Source of the DNA: Epiperipatus broadwayi
Lineage: Eukaryota; Onychophora; Udeonychophora; Euonychophora; Peripatidae
Assembly: GCA_028023455.1 (NCBI GenBank)
Contig: JAQFVV010006200.1
Span: 4,505,860 to 4,569,859 of the forward strand
Length of the DNA: 64,000 bases
Direction: 5' to 3'
Position 1 is the first letter of the stretch. Each line of letters starts with the position of its first letter. Below are positions 22,738 through 36,085 of this stretch, one piece after another. The position numbers were made by a program, and so were the translations under genes. The notes below the pieces were generated by a model. The model was given only the letters and a program-made list of their open reading frames with translations. It was not told the DNA's origin and made no database searches.

Positions 22738-23040
22738 TCACTCCATACAATAACGCCACCCAGTGCAAGCCAGAGTAATCAATGGATGCAAGAAGGTTTG
22801 TGCATAAAATCCCCATCTAGTGCCTATTCATCCAATATCCCCAGAATAATTTTTAGTTTATGGCTTTCATCAGTGGGGAGCCTTGGATCTGAAAGCATTG
22901 CACCTAGATCTTCAGATATAATGCAATCCTCCAGCAGCCATCTTTTATCTTATTAGGTGCTACTGTATGGAGAGTTTAGCCTCTGTGTAAACAGTTTGTG
23001 TAAGCATAAAAATTGAGATCATGTGATTTTAGTGGTTTAA
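22738..23040. mobile_element. Family A element, third copy in window order second
   Basis: The left arm starts at actccatacaataacgcc and the right arm ends ggtgctactgtatggagagt, then gtgattttagtggttt, so inverted ends are recognisable. The hammerhead remnant at 22838-22879 (minus) has CUGAUGA, but GAAA is changed to AAAA. Target duplication not resolved. Confidence 0.65.
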
Positions 23041-23057
23041 CATGCTTATATTTTATG

Positions 23058-23405
23058 TTTCTTATATATGTAATTAGAGGGGTTTGATTTTAGAATTCTT
23101 CAGTCTATTCATTTTCCACTCCATCTCAAGCAACTGATACACATGGAACACACTCGTGCAAAAATGATACATGATCCCCAATACACTATTTTATGCAGAA
23201 TCAGCACTCATTAGTTGGGACAGATCATAATCTTCCACATATATGTACAATTGATGCTCGGTTTACCTTAAGATAGCAATTCCTCAAACTTTAATGGCTT
23301 TGCATGTGTGTGGTCATGGGTTTAAATTGCTTTAGATGGAGTGAAGGATGGATAGACTGAACAAGCCTAAGTTTAAATCCCTCTAATTACATATATAAGA
23401 AGGAA
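23058..23405. mobile_element. Family B repeat, foldback copy
   Basis: The ends are complementary: atatatgtaattagaggggt at the left and ccctctaattacatatat at the right. The hammerhead remnant near 23200 (minus) reads CUAAUGA and AAAA, so it is decayed. It is the clearest copy for defining family B termini. Confidence 0.65.
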
Positions 23406-23579
23406 TTTTCTTACATTTTTAAGTGTCAAACATATATATGTATAAACTGATAGAGAGAAACAGTTATAAATTACATAAATTAAAGAATTTTAAAAGACTG
23501 ATTCTTTTAAAATATTATTTTCTAAAATGAATAATAGTCTAATCAAATAGAATAGAACAGATCATGAAATAAAACAATT

Positions 23580-23960
23580 AAAGCAATTCGAATTAGATTT
23601 CCTTTATAAGAAAACGTTTGACAAGCTATAAAAGAACTCATTAATTAAAGAAAAATAACGATGAAAATTCTTGTATGGAGATTAAAATGAAGAATCACCT
23701 GAATGGATGGACAGAGTATTAGCCAATCAATTTCAGTGATTTAAAACAATGAATGTCTAAGTACTAATGGAATGTACAAGAGGATACTTGATTCTTGGAG
23801 CTTCACCTGTGTACATAGACATGTATGTTGGAGCAGAATGTACTTCCTTAGTACAGTAACATCAAGTGTGGAGATCTGGACTTCGAACATGAAAACAGCC
23901 AGCTAGGACTCTTACAGGTCGTACTGATCTAAATTATTATTTATGTATGCCTTCGGGCCT
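23580..23960 (+). pseudogene. Possible LINE reverse transcriptase relic
   Basis: A broken frame reads KKTFDKL near 23610, resembling the AFDKV motif A region of LINE reverse transcriptases, followed by segments that could match the GxPQGSxLGP motif B region (GYLILGASPVYIDM). Too decayed for a firm call. Confidence 0.3.
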
Positions 23961-24970
23961 TCTTATGTTAATGATTGTACATATGTAAATAGTTAAACCC
24001 TATTAAGGATCACAAGAAAATAATTATCTAAATATTAACTATTAGTAATGATTTGTACTCGTGGGAAGTACACTCTTAGATTAGCTAGACATAGCAGTAA
24101 CAATGATATGTAATCATTTATAAACTAGAGATTGCTGTTAGCGCAGATATAAACTTTAAATTCTTGCTAAAAATTAATATATCTGATTTTTTAAAAATTG
24201 AACACACACATACATATGGAGATATTCACTTTTTCCCCTATGCATAATATCTTTTATAAATGTATTAAATAACCTCCACATCTATCAAATATATTAATCT
24301 TTAACAAGGATTTAAAGATTATATATGAGATAATCTCTAGTTTAATAAATGATTAGTGATAATCATTTCTATATTTATATAGAGTGGATTATGTCAAAGT
24401 TGTAGATAGAGTAAGTTTGATACTTATAAATCAAAATGTAACAATTTGCTATTCATAAAAACTGGACACGTGATAAAGATATATGTGAGAGATAATGATC
24501 AGGTCAGCTAATAAGCTTCTTGGAGATTAATTCTCTTTTATTATGTCTTTACTCATACTTTTTCAAAAAAATGTGTGGTGGTGTGGAGGCTATTTAATAC
24601 ATTTATAAAATAATTTTCAAGTATTGATTGTTTTTATGACTCTGAGATCTTATAATGTTAATATGAAAAGTAATAAAAAATGCGAAATCATTCAGTGAGA
24701 AATTACATATCTACAATAATCTATAAATAAATATATATTTTTTGTGATTTTGAAACTATATTAAAAAAAAGGCATAGTTCTTTATGTATACCAGAATCTT
24801 ACCATTGTAAGAGTGATAAAATACTTTTCAGTGGGATTTAGCAGTCAAATAATGAGAATGTAAATTTTGGTTAAGATTTGTTTAGCTGAAAATTTATAAA
24901 AATCTTCAAGTATCAATATTTTTTTAATGACAGATTTAAAAAGGTATTTTAAATTATTTACACAAGGGGA
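23960..24970. other. No gene seen
   Basis: AT-rich sequence. Nothing assignable. Confidence 0.5.
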
Positions 24971-24971
24971 A

Positions 24972-25105
24972 TTTCTATTTAGCATATTGTATTTATTACT
25001 TTTGAAGATAAAGCCACATCTAATAGTTTACAAGATCCATATTTCTATTCAGCACATTGTGTTTATTATTTTTGAAAATAAAGCCACATTTTATGGCTCA
25101 TAAAA
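24972..25105. repeat. Two-unit tandem repeat, about 67 bp
   Basis: tttctatttagcatattgt...gataaagccacat is repeated immediately as tttctattcagcacattgt...aataaagccacat. Confidence 0.8.
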
Positions 25106-28100
25106 TCCTCAATATATGCATAAGAGCGAACTTGATCAAAATCCTTTTTTTTCCTTGGGTGATAAAGCACCCTTTGTCAACTTAATCTCAATAAAAGCAT
25201 TTTACCACACTATATCACCAAAGTATTTTATAAATTTTAAGCCTTAAAGACAATGTATTCCTTTTTTTTTATAGTTTTTAAATTACAAAACAGATTAACA
25301 TTTATTTATTAAAATAGTTCTAAAATCAATAAGTTAGAAGCTTAATCTAAAAATCTAAAAAGCTGAGTAATGTTAGACATATTAAAATATTAATAATTTT
25401 TCATTCTGTTGTATATATATATAGTAACTGTCAAAATGTATATATCACATGCAAAACACCTAAGGGCAATTTGCATGGGATTTCCACTGTCTGACATCAC
25501 AGGATATACAACCTTTTCTCTTTATAACCTGCTAAGATCAGCTAGATACATGAGACTCTATTATACTTCAATTAACTTACTGTTTGCAAAATAATGACAA
25601 ATCCTAAATTTAATGAGACACTACAATTTATTTATTTATATACATTATTATATTATACATGATGGCATAAATTGACTGCCATGTCAATTTATAAACAAGA
25701 AAATATGATTAGTTATTTATGAATTCAATAACTAAGTTTATGCACAGATCGTATATGGTATAATACATTTTAATTGTTTCTGAACAGATATAAACTTGCC
25801 ACATAAACCAATAATCATAACTTTTTATAATTATAGATTTAAAATTTAATAAACCTACGGTTTGAGAATAACTGAATTCATTAACTATTTAGAAAACTGA
25901 AGTACCATAACAAATTTTAGGCTGTAATGCAGGTAAGTAACTAAATGTTATGCAAACAAATGTAAGACACAGGAAAACAAAATCTGCATTACATGTGAGC
26001 TAGGAATGTGGTATACAATATGAATATGCAATTATCTTGTATTATTGTAAAGGTACTCAGCATAAGAGGAATCAGTAGTCATAAAAGGTATCATCCAAGA
26101 CGTACAAAAAACAAAGCAAGTGATATATGGCAGGAATGCCTGTCTACTATATATCACACCTCTAAGTAAGATAATGACTTCAAGTGACCAAGAATTGCAA
26201 TTATCACAATCATTTATGAATAAATAAAACACATATGAATGAATCTCATATATAAACAAAACAGTTTGAAATAAAGTTATAGCAGTTCACTTATATAAAT
26301 ACACCCAAATTATCCTTTCCTGAATCTGGTGGGTAGTTGCTTAAAATTGTAAACTATTAACAGGTAATAAAAAAAACAATCCTAATTTATTCTGTCTATG
26401 CAGCTGTTTTGTATCCAATTTAGAGTTCATCAAGCTACAATTAAATTATTATTTTGACAAGTTTTTATATTTGCAGGTGATGAAAATGACTGGTTTAAAA
26501 ATACTAAGTCTTTAAAAGTGTTGTCAACGATTGCAATACAGGAGAAAAATTAATTGCTTTATATAAAAAAATTTCTCTGCTTTTAGATGCTGATTGAATT
26601 GTGGCATGATTAAATAAAACAAAATAGCAACCCCTTGTCATACTAATTTTTAAACAGATTTACAAAATCAATAATACCAATAATTTGTAAAATACTTTTA
26701 GGATAATGGAGATAAATAATTAATGCTGGTACTAGACATTTATAAGAATATATTTGTAAAGTTTATATCCGATCCCTTTCATCACTAAAAGTTTGAATTT
26801 GGACTTCAGGTATTGGAATACTTTTAGCAAACTTTGTTTGTTCAACCATAGCTATAGTGGTGACAGATCTTAATCATACTGTTCTTAATTCTGCAAGCAG
26901 CATTGGATAGTACTTTACTGGTTGACTTATGACTGGTTTCTCTCCAAAGCGTAAACACTTGAAGTTTAGGTATATAATGGACACAACACTAATTAACATG
27001 TTTCTATATTAGCTGACAGCTCCTTTCCATACTTCACTATAGACTTTCAGACTGCACTTGGACAGGTGGCCAGAGTGAAGCAGGTGGTGGCTTCTCTACT
27101 CCTGCATGATATTTTAATACCTATCTCAATAAATATAATGAAATCACAACCACAGACTAATCAGCAACACAAACTGCAATTAAAGCACTTCAGCAATAGT
27201 AATTCAATAATAATCAATAATAATTACAATGATTTATAATTCCTATTTAAAGTTTCTTGAGTTGGTGTATTAGCAAAATCGGATCCATCACCTGTCATTT
27301 CAATCCATTGATCTATAGTGGGAGTAACTCCTGAACTCCATTTTGGTCCAGCTTATTTGTCCAATCATAACATTTACAAAATTTTATCTTTGAAAAGGAT
27401 TACCAGATTAAATTACATCAGATTTTTATCTTCTTAATTAATCTATCTGTTTATAAGAATTTTAATCCACTTTTTAAGATAATGCTATTTCCACCCACCT
27501 AATTATAAAATACCTTTACAAATGTTAATAAAAGAAATATTTTGCTTTAAATTACTTTTAAAATATACTTATAATTAATAATACTGTATACATTTATCTG
27601 TGCATATGAATTATATATAAAATTTTCTTTATTAAAATTGCTGAAATTATTGAATTTAAAACTTCCTTCGAATTTTATGAAGCATCTATAAATATCACTT
27701 CAATATATATATATATATACACACACAGTTGTTCATTAAGTAGTTTTATGATTTTTTTTAAATTAGTAGATTGTTCATTTTTAGCTAAGATAAGTAAAAT
27801 GGAGCTGCATAAAAATGTATTTTTGTTAAATAGATAATAAGCTTTTTCCAAAACCAGGCAATATATAAATTAAAGAGAAATGTAAAACTAAATGGAAGTT
27901 GTAGAAACAAATCAAACATTAATTTTATGTGAATCTGTAAAAATGTGAGGAAATTTCAGAGCTTTAGTGGACCATTATAATTTTTTTGTTTTGTAATTTA
28001 CTTTTTTGATATTTTTGAAGGATGTATTAATATTTACTGAGGCTATAACATCGAGAATATGCGTGTAAAATGCGATAGTATAGCAAGCTTGAAATATTTA

Positions 28101-28180
28101 ATATTAATTTTACAAAATAGTTAACAAAGGTAATAGATAAAATAAAACACATGATTAAAAGATGTATATTATAAAAGAAG
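25106..28180. other. No clear gene
   Basis: AT-rich sequence. One coding-like relic is listed separately at 26763-26970. The rest has no recognisable signal. Confidence 0.45.
26763..26970 (-). pseudogene. Coding-like fragment, unrecognised
   Basis: A minus-strand frame, interrupted by one TGA near 26875, has protein-like composition (KYYPMLLAELRTV, then LRSVTTIAMVEQTKFAKSIP) and ends with RDRI and a stop at 26763-26765. The family is not recognised. It could be the 3' part of a transposase or a processed pseudogene, or chance. Confidence 0.25.
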
Positions 28181-28360
28181 TTAATAATAACTAAAATCAC
28201 TAAACATCATATGATCACCATTTCCTATGCTTGCTCATAAGTGTTATTAAAACAGGCAAAACTCTCCACACAGTAGTGCCACTCAGTGCAAGTCAGAGTA
28301 ATCAATGGATGCCAAAAGGCTTGTGCATAAAATTCCTGTCTAGTGCCTACTTATCCAATA

Positions 28361-28403
28361 TCCCCAGACTAAGTTTCTAGCTTGTGGCTTTTGTCAGTGA
28401 GGA
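28361..28403 (-). ncRNA. Hammerhead-like motif, G8 mutated (family A)
   Basis: UCCUCA, CUGACAA, AGC-CACAA-GCU, GAAAC, UUAGUC, UGGGGA. Stems I and II and GAAA are kept. The invariant G8 is A, so cleavage is predicted to be lost. Confidence 0.6.
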
Positions 28404-28857
28404 GCTTTGGATCTCAGAGCACTGCACCTTGATCTTAGGATCTAATGCTATCCTTCAGCATCCACCTTTTATCTCTTCATAACAACACAGCTATGAGTCT
28501 AAAATTAAAACACAATAATACTTTCAATACAAGCTCATTAGCTTATATAGTCATATAGGTCTTAACTCAGTTCAGTACCCATACATTTTAGTGTCTTTGG
28601 TTCTTTAATAATCATAGCCATCACTATCATATTAGGCAGGATTGGTATTAAACCAAATCACATAATCACCATTTTTTATACTTGCTCATAACTGTTATTA
28701 AAACAGGAAAAACTCTCCATACAGTAGTGCCCCTCAGGGCAAACCAGAGTAATCAATTTTATTCTCATAGTTTTGTATTTAAGTAGAGATAAAAGGTGGC
28801 TGATGGAGGGTTGCATTAGATCCTAAGATCTAGGTGCAGTGCTCTCAGATCCAAGGC

Positions 28858-28900
28858 TCCTCACTGACAAAATCCACAAGCTAGAAACTAGTCTGGGAAT
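28858..28900 (+). ncRNA. Hammerhead-like motif, G8 mutated (family A, right arm)
   Basis: UCCUCA, CUGACAA, a weak stem II, GAAAC, UAGUC, UGGGAA. Inverted partner of the motif at 28361-28403, with the same G8 change. Confidence 0.6.
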
Positions 28901-29025
28901 ATTACATGAGTAGTCACTAGATAGAGATTTTATGCACAAGCCCTTCTGGCATTCATTGATTACCCTGGCTTATACTGAGTGGCATTGCTGTATGGAGAGT
29001 TTTGCCTGTTTTAATAATAACTAAA

Positions 29026-29580
29026 GAGAAAAAAGAAGATAGGGTAACAAAAAGAGTTTCAAAAATAATTTATAATTCTAAGATGCACATTCTAAAAATA
29101 CATTATTTAAAACGATGTGTATTTTTTGCCCTGAGCAGATGGAAATACATAGGCAGGTGAAAGTGATGAATAAAATAAACTACAATGAGTGATAATAGTT
29201 AATTATTATTAGCAATAGTTTACTATTACTTACTAATCATTTTTAATTTTTTTTCTAGCAATAGTTATATTATAAATGAGTTCTCTTTCATCATCAAAAT
29301 CATAAATATAACATATAAATAAAAAGAAATGCATTCTAATTTATCTATGCTTAGACAGCAAGCGAAATGAATAAGTGGGTCTGCTTTTTTTGTCAAAGAT
29401 CAAATCATTTGATTAAAATTTATCTTATGCCAGAAAATATTGGTAGTAAAAGAAGAAAAGAAAGATAATAAAATAAATGCACTCTATTATCACAATAATG
29501 TACCATTGAGGAACTAAAAACCCAAATATACACAAGGAATAGTACTATAAAATTTATTCTGAGTCAACATTAATTGAAGA
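29026..29580. other. No gene seen
   Basis: AT-rich sequence. Nothing assignable. Confidence 0.5.
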
Positions 29581-29584
29581 CAGC

Positions 29585-29654
<70 letters not shown>

Positions 29655-29907
29655 TAATAATAATGATGATGATGATAATAATAATAATAATAATAATAGT
29701 AGTAGTAGTAGTAGTAGTAAAAGTAGTAGTAGTAGTGGTGGTGATAGTGGTAGTGGAAGTGGCAGTGGTAGTGGCAGTGGTAGTGGTGGTAGTAGTGGTG
29801 ATAATAATAGTGGTAGGGATAGGGGTAGTGGTAGTGGAAGTGGTAGTGGTCATGGTCATGTTCATGGTGGTAGTGGTAGTGGTGGTGGTGGTAGTGGTAG
29901 TATTGTA
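29585..29907. repeat. Compound triplet/hexanucleotide microsatellite
   Basis: A run of (AAT)n grades into (GAT)n, (AGT)n and then GTGGTA/GTAGTG hexamers over about 320 bp. It keeps all frames open on both strands (poly-Tyr, Ile, Val and similar), so the open frames here are artefacts of the repeat. Confidence 0.95.
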
Positions 29908-30065
29908 TTAGTAATACAATCCATAGAGTCACATGGTTAAATTAATTGGGAAAATAAAGAAGACAATTTTTTAAAAAGCAGTGAAATTTTAGAGCACCCA
30001 CATTAAAATATCATTAACCCCCCCCAAACAACTATTAATCAAATAAAATTTCAAAGATGAACTTT

Positions 30066-30165
30066 AGTTCATACACATATTTACATACAATATATATATA
30101 TATAAACATATAAATATATATACACATATTTACATACAATATATATATATATAAACAATAAATAT
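30066..30165. repeat. Two-unit tandem repeat with TA run
   Basis: cacatatttacatacaata followed by (TA)n and aaacata is duplicated with a period of about 52 bp. Confidence 0.8.
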
Positions 30166-30639
30166 CTATAAACTAATAAGCCTAATTGCAGTGTGCATAT
30201 TTTTCTTATCATAATATATGTGAGTTCACCATTAAAGGATAAAATATTTATTTTTAAAATTTCAAAATCTATAAATAAAAAGCCCTGGAATCAGGGCTTT
30301 GGATTTGAACCTAGTTAGGTATGTTTTATTTTCAGGCAGCTGATTTTTAGTTAAATTTAATTTTTTCCTCTTTACCTACTAAGTCTATAAGTAATCTAAC
30401 TACCTATTCAGTTATTTATCAGTAAGGAGTTATTCTTAACTAGAGAATGAACTCACTTCTAAGTTAAGGAAGTAATATATTCTCCAACATTTCTCACTAA
30501 AATACATTGAAAAAATTCTTTGTTCTGAAATAGAGTATTTAAAGTTGTTTTATCTTGTGTGTGTGGAAATAATCAAAAGACCATTTATAATAGGAAGATC
30601 AGTAAGTGGAAATTTTAAAAAGATATGAATGCTAGTATT

Positions 30640-31870
30640 GTACCGGTCGGTTTTGTATGTTCACAAAACAAGATCTAGCATCTAGGCAAAAGTACTTCGA
30701 ATCCAATCATGCGCAAGATACATAAGTCAGGAACACTCATGAATTCTGCCCTATTTGCCTATTTCCCAGATCTACCAACTTATGAGCAACAATCCCGATG
30801 ATATCGATCTAATTTCCTCTCTCACCGCCAGCATCATACATCGGAGACACAAAAAGACTCTAATTTAAGTTTAATGATGGGATATTTAGCATGAACATAA
30901 TTTAGAAGCAATTAAAGATCATAATTATATATTAGCGGAGATCATCTAGTCAGTAGAGCATAACTTATTAATAAAAATATTAACTTAAATAAAAGAAAAG
31001 ACAATGATTCGGAAATGTTATAATATATATATTTAAGATTTATTATTTTAACAAAACATATGTAAACACATGTCATCATTGATTGATCATTGGCCTCATT
31101 AAGATTACATAACGGTGGGTCGTAGTGAAATAATATTACATTTGGTTGATACATTAAGAATTAAGTTTAATAGATGACTTTATTTATGATTGCAGCTATG
31201 CCAATAATATGCACTATAATGATGAATATTAATATTTAGCGCTATTAAGAAATATAATGTAGAAGTGCCACTACACTCCAGAAAGAATAAAATAGCATTT
31301 AACTGACTTGAAAGATAATCATACTTTGATAACGAAACATTACATTTGTACAAAATATAGTTATTAATTTGGTTTATAAAGTGGCAGATGTGTGTGGGAT
31401 AGCTAATAAATATATATTAATGATAATAAGATCGTCGCAATGATGTGCGATTTAAATAGTGGACATAAATATCTGTTTAGCAAAAATCACAACATTATGG
31501 CTTATGGATGTTCATGGGTTTATTAGAAATATAACAAAAGGTGGTATGTGCATGGCAGTGTATTTGATGTGATCCAGTCATGGATCCAAACATTTGCTTC
31601 ATGGAATTCATTAAGAGAAAATACCGATGTAACTCTGCATACGTTGGCAGGAACGGTTTATAACGAAGAGCGGTCGATTATGCATTATTGGGCTGGTTTT
31701 TCTAGAGCAATCCCCACATAAAGCATGCATTAGTGACCAAATGAGTCCCCAGAGGGGTTTAAGCCTGGTTCTTGGACATTGAGAATGATGATGGGGCTCA
31801 ACTTTGCGATACCTCCATAGGAAAGAGAAGCACGAATATATAATCTAGGCATGAATGTGCCAATATGCAC
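30640..31870. other. Less AT-rich block, no gene recognised
   Basis: Around 30640-30860 and 31540-31870 the sequence has more CG dinucleotides and G+C than its surroundings (gtaccggtcggtt, ctcaccgccagc, aacgaagagcggtcgat). No domain or splice structure could be established. It could be an old transposon or unique DNA. Confidence 0.3.
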
Positions 31871-33780
31871 GCAATGCTTGGGGATAACAAAATATATTGC
31901 TTTAAAGACTATTTTAATTATTTACTACCTATAAATTATAGAATACCCTCCGTAATGGTATGATCTAATCGCTAAACAGGCATGGATGAGTTAAATTAAT
32001 TAAAGTACATAAATGTAAGACATAAAGATTCCCCTTTCCCTTTACTTTAAATTATTAATAACTTCCCACACTGTTTAATAAGTACAAATTTCGGTTAAAA
32101 TAAAGCTATTATTAGAAATAAATATGTTTATATGGAAACAAATGGGGTGGTGGAAATAACTAGATTTTACATATATAAGAAACATTTACGGTTGGGATTA
32201 GCGCATTTTGAAAAGATAAAAAAAAACATTTTTAGAAAAACAGATGTTGATCTGTTTTCCTACAACAATTTATAGGATAATTATTTTGTTTTTCCAAACT
32301 CGCCAGCATTTGCATAAATCGAATACTTGTTTTAATTAAAAATGAGTTCTTAATTACCCTGTAAGTGATGGGTATGAAAACTAGAAAGGAATTAGATGCT
32401 AGTGAGTTTGAAATATTACTGGCATTTTAAAACACAAAAAAATATGTAATAATGAAATAAAATATGATTGCTGCATGGAAATAATAAAAAAGGAAAACAT
32501 ATTAAATAGAGGCTCAATGATAGGATAGATGAAGTTATATAGAGTTATAATGAGATAAAGTTACATAAGATATAAATATTTTACATACAATATTATATGA
32601 GAGCATCAGGATTATTTGTTATTATAGAGAAAGCTGAATTTAATAGAATCATAGAGTGGCTAAAGTTCTTTTACCTTTTGTAAATAGTAGCAGTCCTTGA
32701 TGTTTGAAGTGTTCATCGGCATTAATACATTAGATCTAGTTTAGAAATAAGACATCACAGGTAGCATTTTTAATAATTTAATTAATAGACATTTGAAAGT
32801 TCATAGGCATAGGATCCAGAGCTTTTCCTATGGGAATGAGCATTTTGGAACAGAGGGGAAGGTGAAGTTTCCTCTACTCATGGCACATTGGATGAAGATT
32901 CAAACTAGCGTGGATTATGTTGACTATCATTAGTTTTTGGTTGTCTCCTTCCTTGTTGGATTCAAATCCAGCAGTATTTATACTCCTTTTTTGGTGATGT
33001 AGCATAGCAACTAACTGCTGGACCTGAGGCAATTTGTGCACTTTAGCAAAGCTAAAGTCTGATGACCGGATCTCTTTTGTCTTGTAAGTCTTTTGAAACA
33101 ATGCAATTCTGTTACAAGTTTCTCAAACAATTGTTTTAAAATAAGTCTTATGATTTTAAAACAAGTTGGTGTGGACAAAATTTCCACTAATGGATTTATT
33201 TTACTATTACAAAGTTGTAATCTTTTACTTTTAACTAATGGGCTTTTCCAGGTAATTGTTTTCAAAGAAACTTTTTAAAAGAATTGCATCATTTTCTGAC
33301 TGCTAAATTAGATATAAAAAAATAAATAAATTTCATATATGACTTTTGAATACATAATATATATAATTATTGGTACGATTTATTATCAGTCTCCCCACAC
33401 TAATATATATATATATTTATCCATTACGCACACATACACATTAAAATAATATTAAATATTTGTTTATTAAATTATTTTACATTAAGATATAAAAATATCT
33501 ACGTCAGTTATGTTTTAAATGTTTAAGCAAAGGAAAATATATGTTAGTAAATATGTATACATGTGTAAGGATGGGTTTAAACATGGTTTGGTGGTAGGAG
33601 ACTGTAAGTGGGCTGTGAAGCACGATCTGAGCATCAGGTCGTCTGCTTCAGTATGGATGTGCATAGTGTCCAAAATTGCAGTCATGTTTCATTAACAATC
33701 TGTTAAGTTTTTTTAGAGTTATATATTACTTATAATACTTCATTCATATACACTTTAATGCAAGTAATTTTCTTAAATTT
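31870..33780. other. No gene recognised
   Basis: Mostly AT-rich. Overlapping short minus-strand frames at 32.9-33.3 kb have no recognisable domain. A richer patch at 33580-33670 is unassigned. Confidence 0.4.
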
Positions 33781-33784
33781 CTTT

Positions 33785-33850
33785 ATTTTCTTACAGTTTC
33801 GACTGTCCAGCAGTCTTCATCAGAGCTACAAGATTTGAATAATACAAATA
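33785..33850 (-). mobile_element. Solo Penelope-type terminal motif, hammerhead-like
   Basis: On the minus strand: CUGAUGA, an extra A, GACUG-CUGGA-CAGUC stem-loop, GAAAC, UGU. It has the boxes of a hammerhead and a perfect 5 bp stem II, but the extra A after CUGAUGA departs from the canonical junction. A related motif ends the Penelope-like element at 42.6 kb, and hammerhead-type motifs are known in the terminal repeats of that class. No coding part is left here. Confidence 0.55.
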
Positions 33851-36085
33851 CATAATTATCATTTCACATATATATATATAAACAAAAAATATACATATCT
33901 CCATCATTTTACACACATATAAAATACACACATATATACATATATATCAAAATATATACATATTTTTTTCATACATATACATATAAATCTATATCACCCC
34001 TAGACATAGAGTTGTGTTGATTGGAAATCCAATTAGGTTAAGATTTACGATTAGGCAAAGAGAGTAATTATAACAAGCGCAGAACTCAGTGAGAAGTGTA
34101 GTACTTATATTTAAAGACCATATTTTTATTCAAAATAGATGTTTTCGCGAATGTTAATCAATTTTGCCTTTTATTTTTTTAAATTATTTGTTTTATGTAA
34201 GGGGTGTGTGTGTGCAAGTAGCTGGCATTTCTTAGGGCGAAAAATAGTCTGGCGTCTGCTCTGAGTCCAAATGTAGCCTTTTATTGTGTTATTAGAATCG
34301 TGAAATGTCAAATTAACTATTTAAAAAAAAAAAGAGAGGAAAAAAAACAAAGCGAAACAAAAATATACTTTCAAATATTAGATGGCTTCAAAATGTCGCC
34401 TTTTTTAATATAGAATTTTTGTACATTTGTATTATTTAATTTTATTATCAATCCACTCTTATTTTTACTCCTCTGCTTTTTAAACTTTCCAAATTTCACT
34501 TTAAGAATATTATTAAAAATTCTGCTGGATAAATAATATGCAATATATAGAAGAGCGTACAACCACGTAGAAGAAAGTGCGAAGAGGATTATATTTTTCT
34601 TTTCCAAAACATTTCCCTATTTTTCCTTTTAGGAGTTTTACAGAAAACACTATAGATTAAACAATACGTATAGATATAATCGCGCGCACTCACGGAAATT
34701 GCAAAAATGAGGTTATATTATATTATAAATGTGACTACGCCAGGGAATTAATCATATATTTGTTTTTCCGACTATTATAGCTTAAGACACCAACTATTTC
34801 ATATTTTCTGCCTAAAAGTTAATAGATTTTAATGTTAATATTGAAAAACAAATTTAAAATAATTAAAATGTGGTTTTCTTTTCTTTTTTTTTAAAAATAA
34901 AACAAAACAATAATTAATTTTAATTTTTTATTGTGAAGCAATAAAAGTCCTAATAACAAAGTTGCGATCATGTGACTAAGGTAGTCGATCACTCTGACAA
35001 TAATTGCTTCCCTATTTGAGGTTCTCTTTATTCTTTGGTAGTTCCATCTTAGGAATTGACAAAAGATGGCAATTATTGGAAAGAGAACAAGACACGCAAT
35101 TAATATTTAATTCGCGCAAATTGATTTAATAGAAATGTTTAATTCTTAACTGTAGATGTTTATTAGATTTTACAGTATTTATTTATTTAAAATTTTTTTT
35201 ATGGCTGAGCGGATTTTACATATATACAAAAACACTAGAAAATTCTATACATATTTTACTCTAAGAATTTGGTTCGATATTTTCATTAATTTTAATTTTT
35301 GTAAAGTTTCATAACTCTTAAAAATGTACATTTTCATATATTCTTAATACAATATAAATTAGGAAGTTATACTATAATATTTATAATAGTGTCTATGCAC
35401 TCGGGGCGCAGATGTTAATCCACAGTAGGTAACACGCAAACTGCTCTAATGCTCCCATTTACCCATTAATTATATGTCTGCCTATAGATTTTATTTATTC
35501 ACCAATATATATGTTTGTAGGGCGCGAGCGTATTTGCTGTAAAATACTGAATATAAAACTTTTTTCCCTTTTTGATGTTTCTTTTGATTAATTGAGTCAC
35601 TTGAAAATTACCTATTGTGATTTGTAAAGAATTCACAAATATTCATATATATAGGAGTTTTAACAATAAAATAAATTACAAAAAAAAAAAAAAATCCATA
35701 AAAGTGTGAATTTAAAAAAAAAGTAGAAAAAGCTAAATAAAATGATTTTCAAGAATAATAAAGATGTAAAAATGATGCCATTTAATAAACATCTAATGCA
35801 TAATATTTCTGAATATAAATCACCAAGACGTCTGTCTGTCAAAGACCAACTTTAAGAATCCCGATCAAAGTTTTTTCCCCCCCTTCAGTACTTTATTCTA
35901 TTTTAACTTTATAAAATGATTATATATCAAAACATTAAAAAAGAGGCAAGTAATCGAATTGGAAATAATTAAATTGATTGTTTTTATTTTTCATAAGTTC
36001 ATGTAATTTGTAAAAAAATACTAAATCATAATTAAAATGCTCTTTTAGTCAAATTATTTGAATTAATAAGTAGTGCTTTACAAAA
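33850..36085. other. No gene seen
   Basis: TA/CA-rich simple sequence to about 34.0 kb, then AT-rich DNA. Nothing assignable. Confidence 0.5.

Larger units (their letters stand above)
28181..29025. mobile_element. Family A foldback element with 15 bp target duplication
   Basis: TTAATAATAACTAAA at 28181-28195 and again at 29011-29025 flank the element (28196-29010). It contains a left arm (28250-28470), an internal stretch, a second partial left end (about 28630-28755) and a long right arm (about 28780-29003). One family A copy seems to have inserted in or recombined with another. Both arms keep hammerheads with the same G8 to A change. The matching change in both arms suggests they share a recent template or were homogenised. 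Confidence 0.78.

Noticed and set aside
29570-29932. Long His/Tyr, Thr/Ile and Val-rich open frames on both strands
   Set aside because: They are translations of the compound microsatellite in different frames, with no non-repetitive sequence.
32874-33278. Overlapping short frames on both strands at 32.9-33.3 kb
   Set aside because: Mutually overlapping in different frames, without motifs. Probably chance or an unrecognisable relic.
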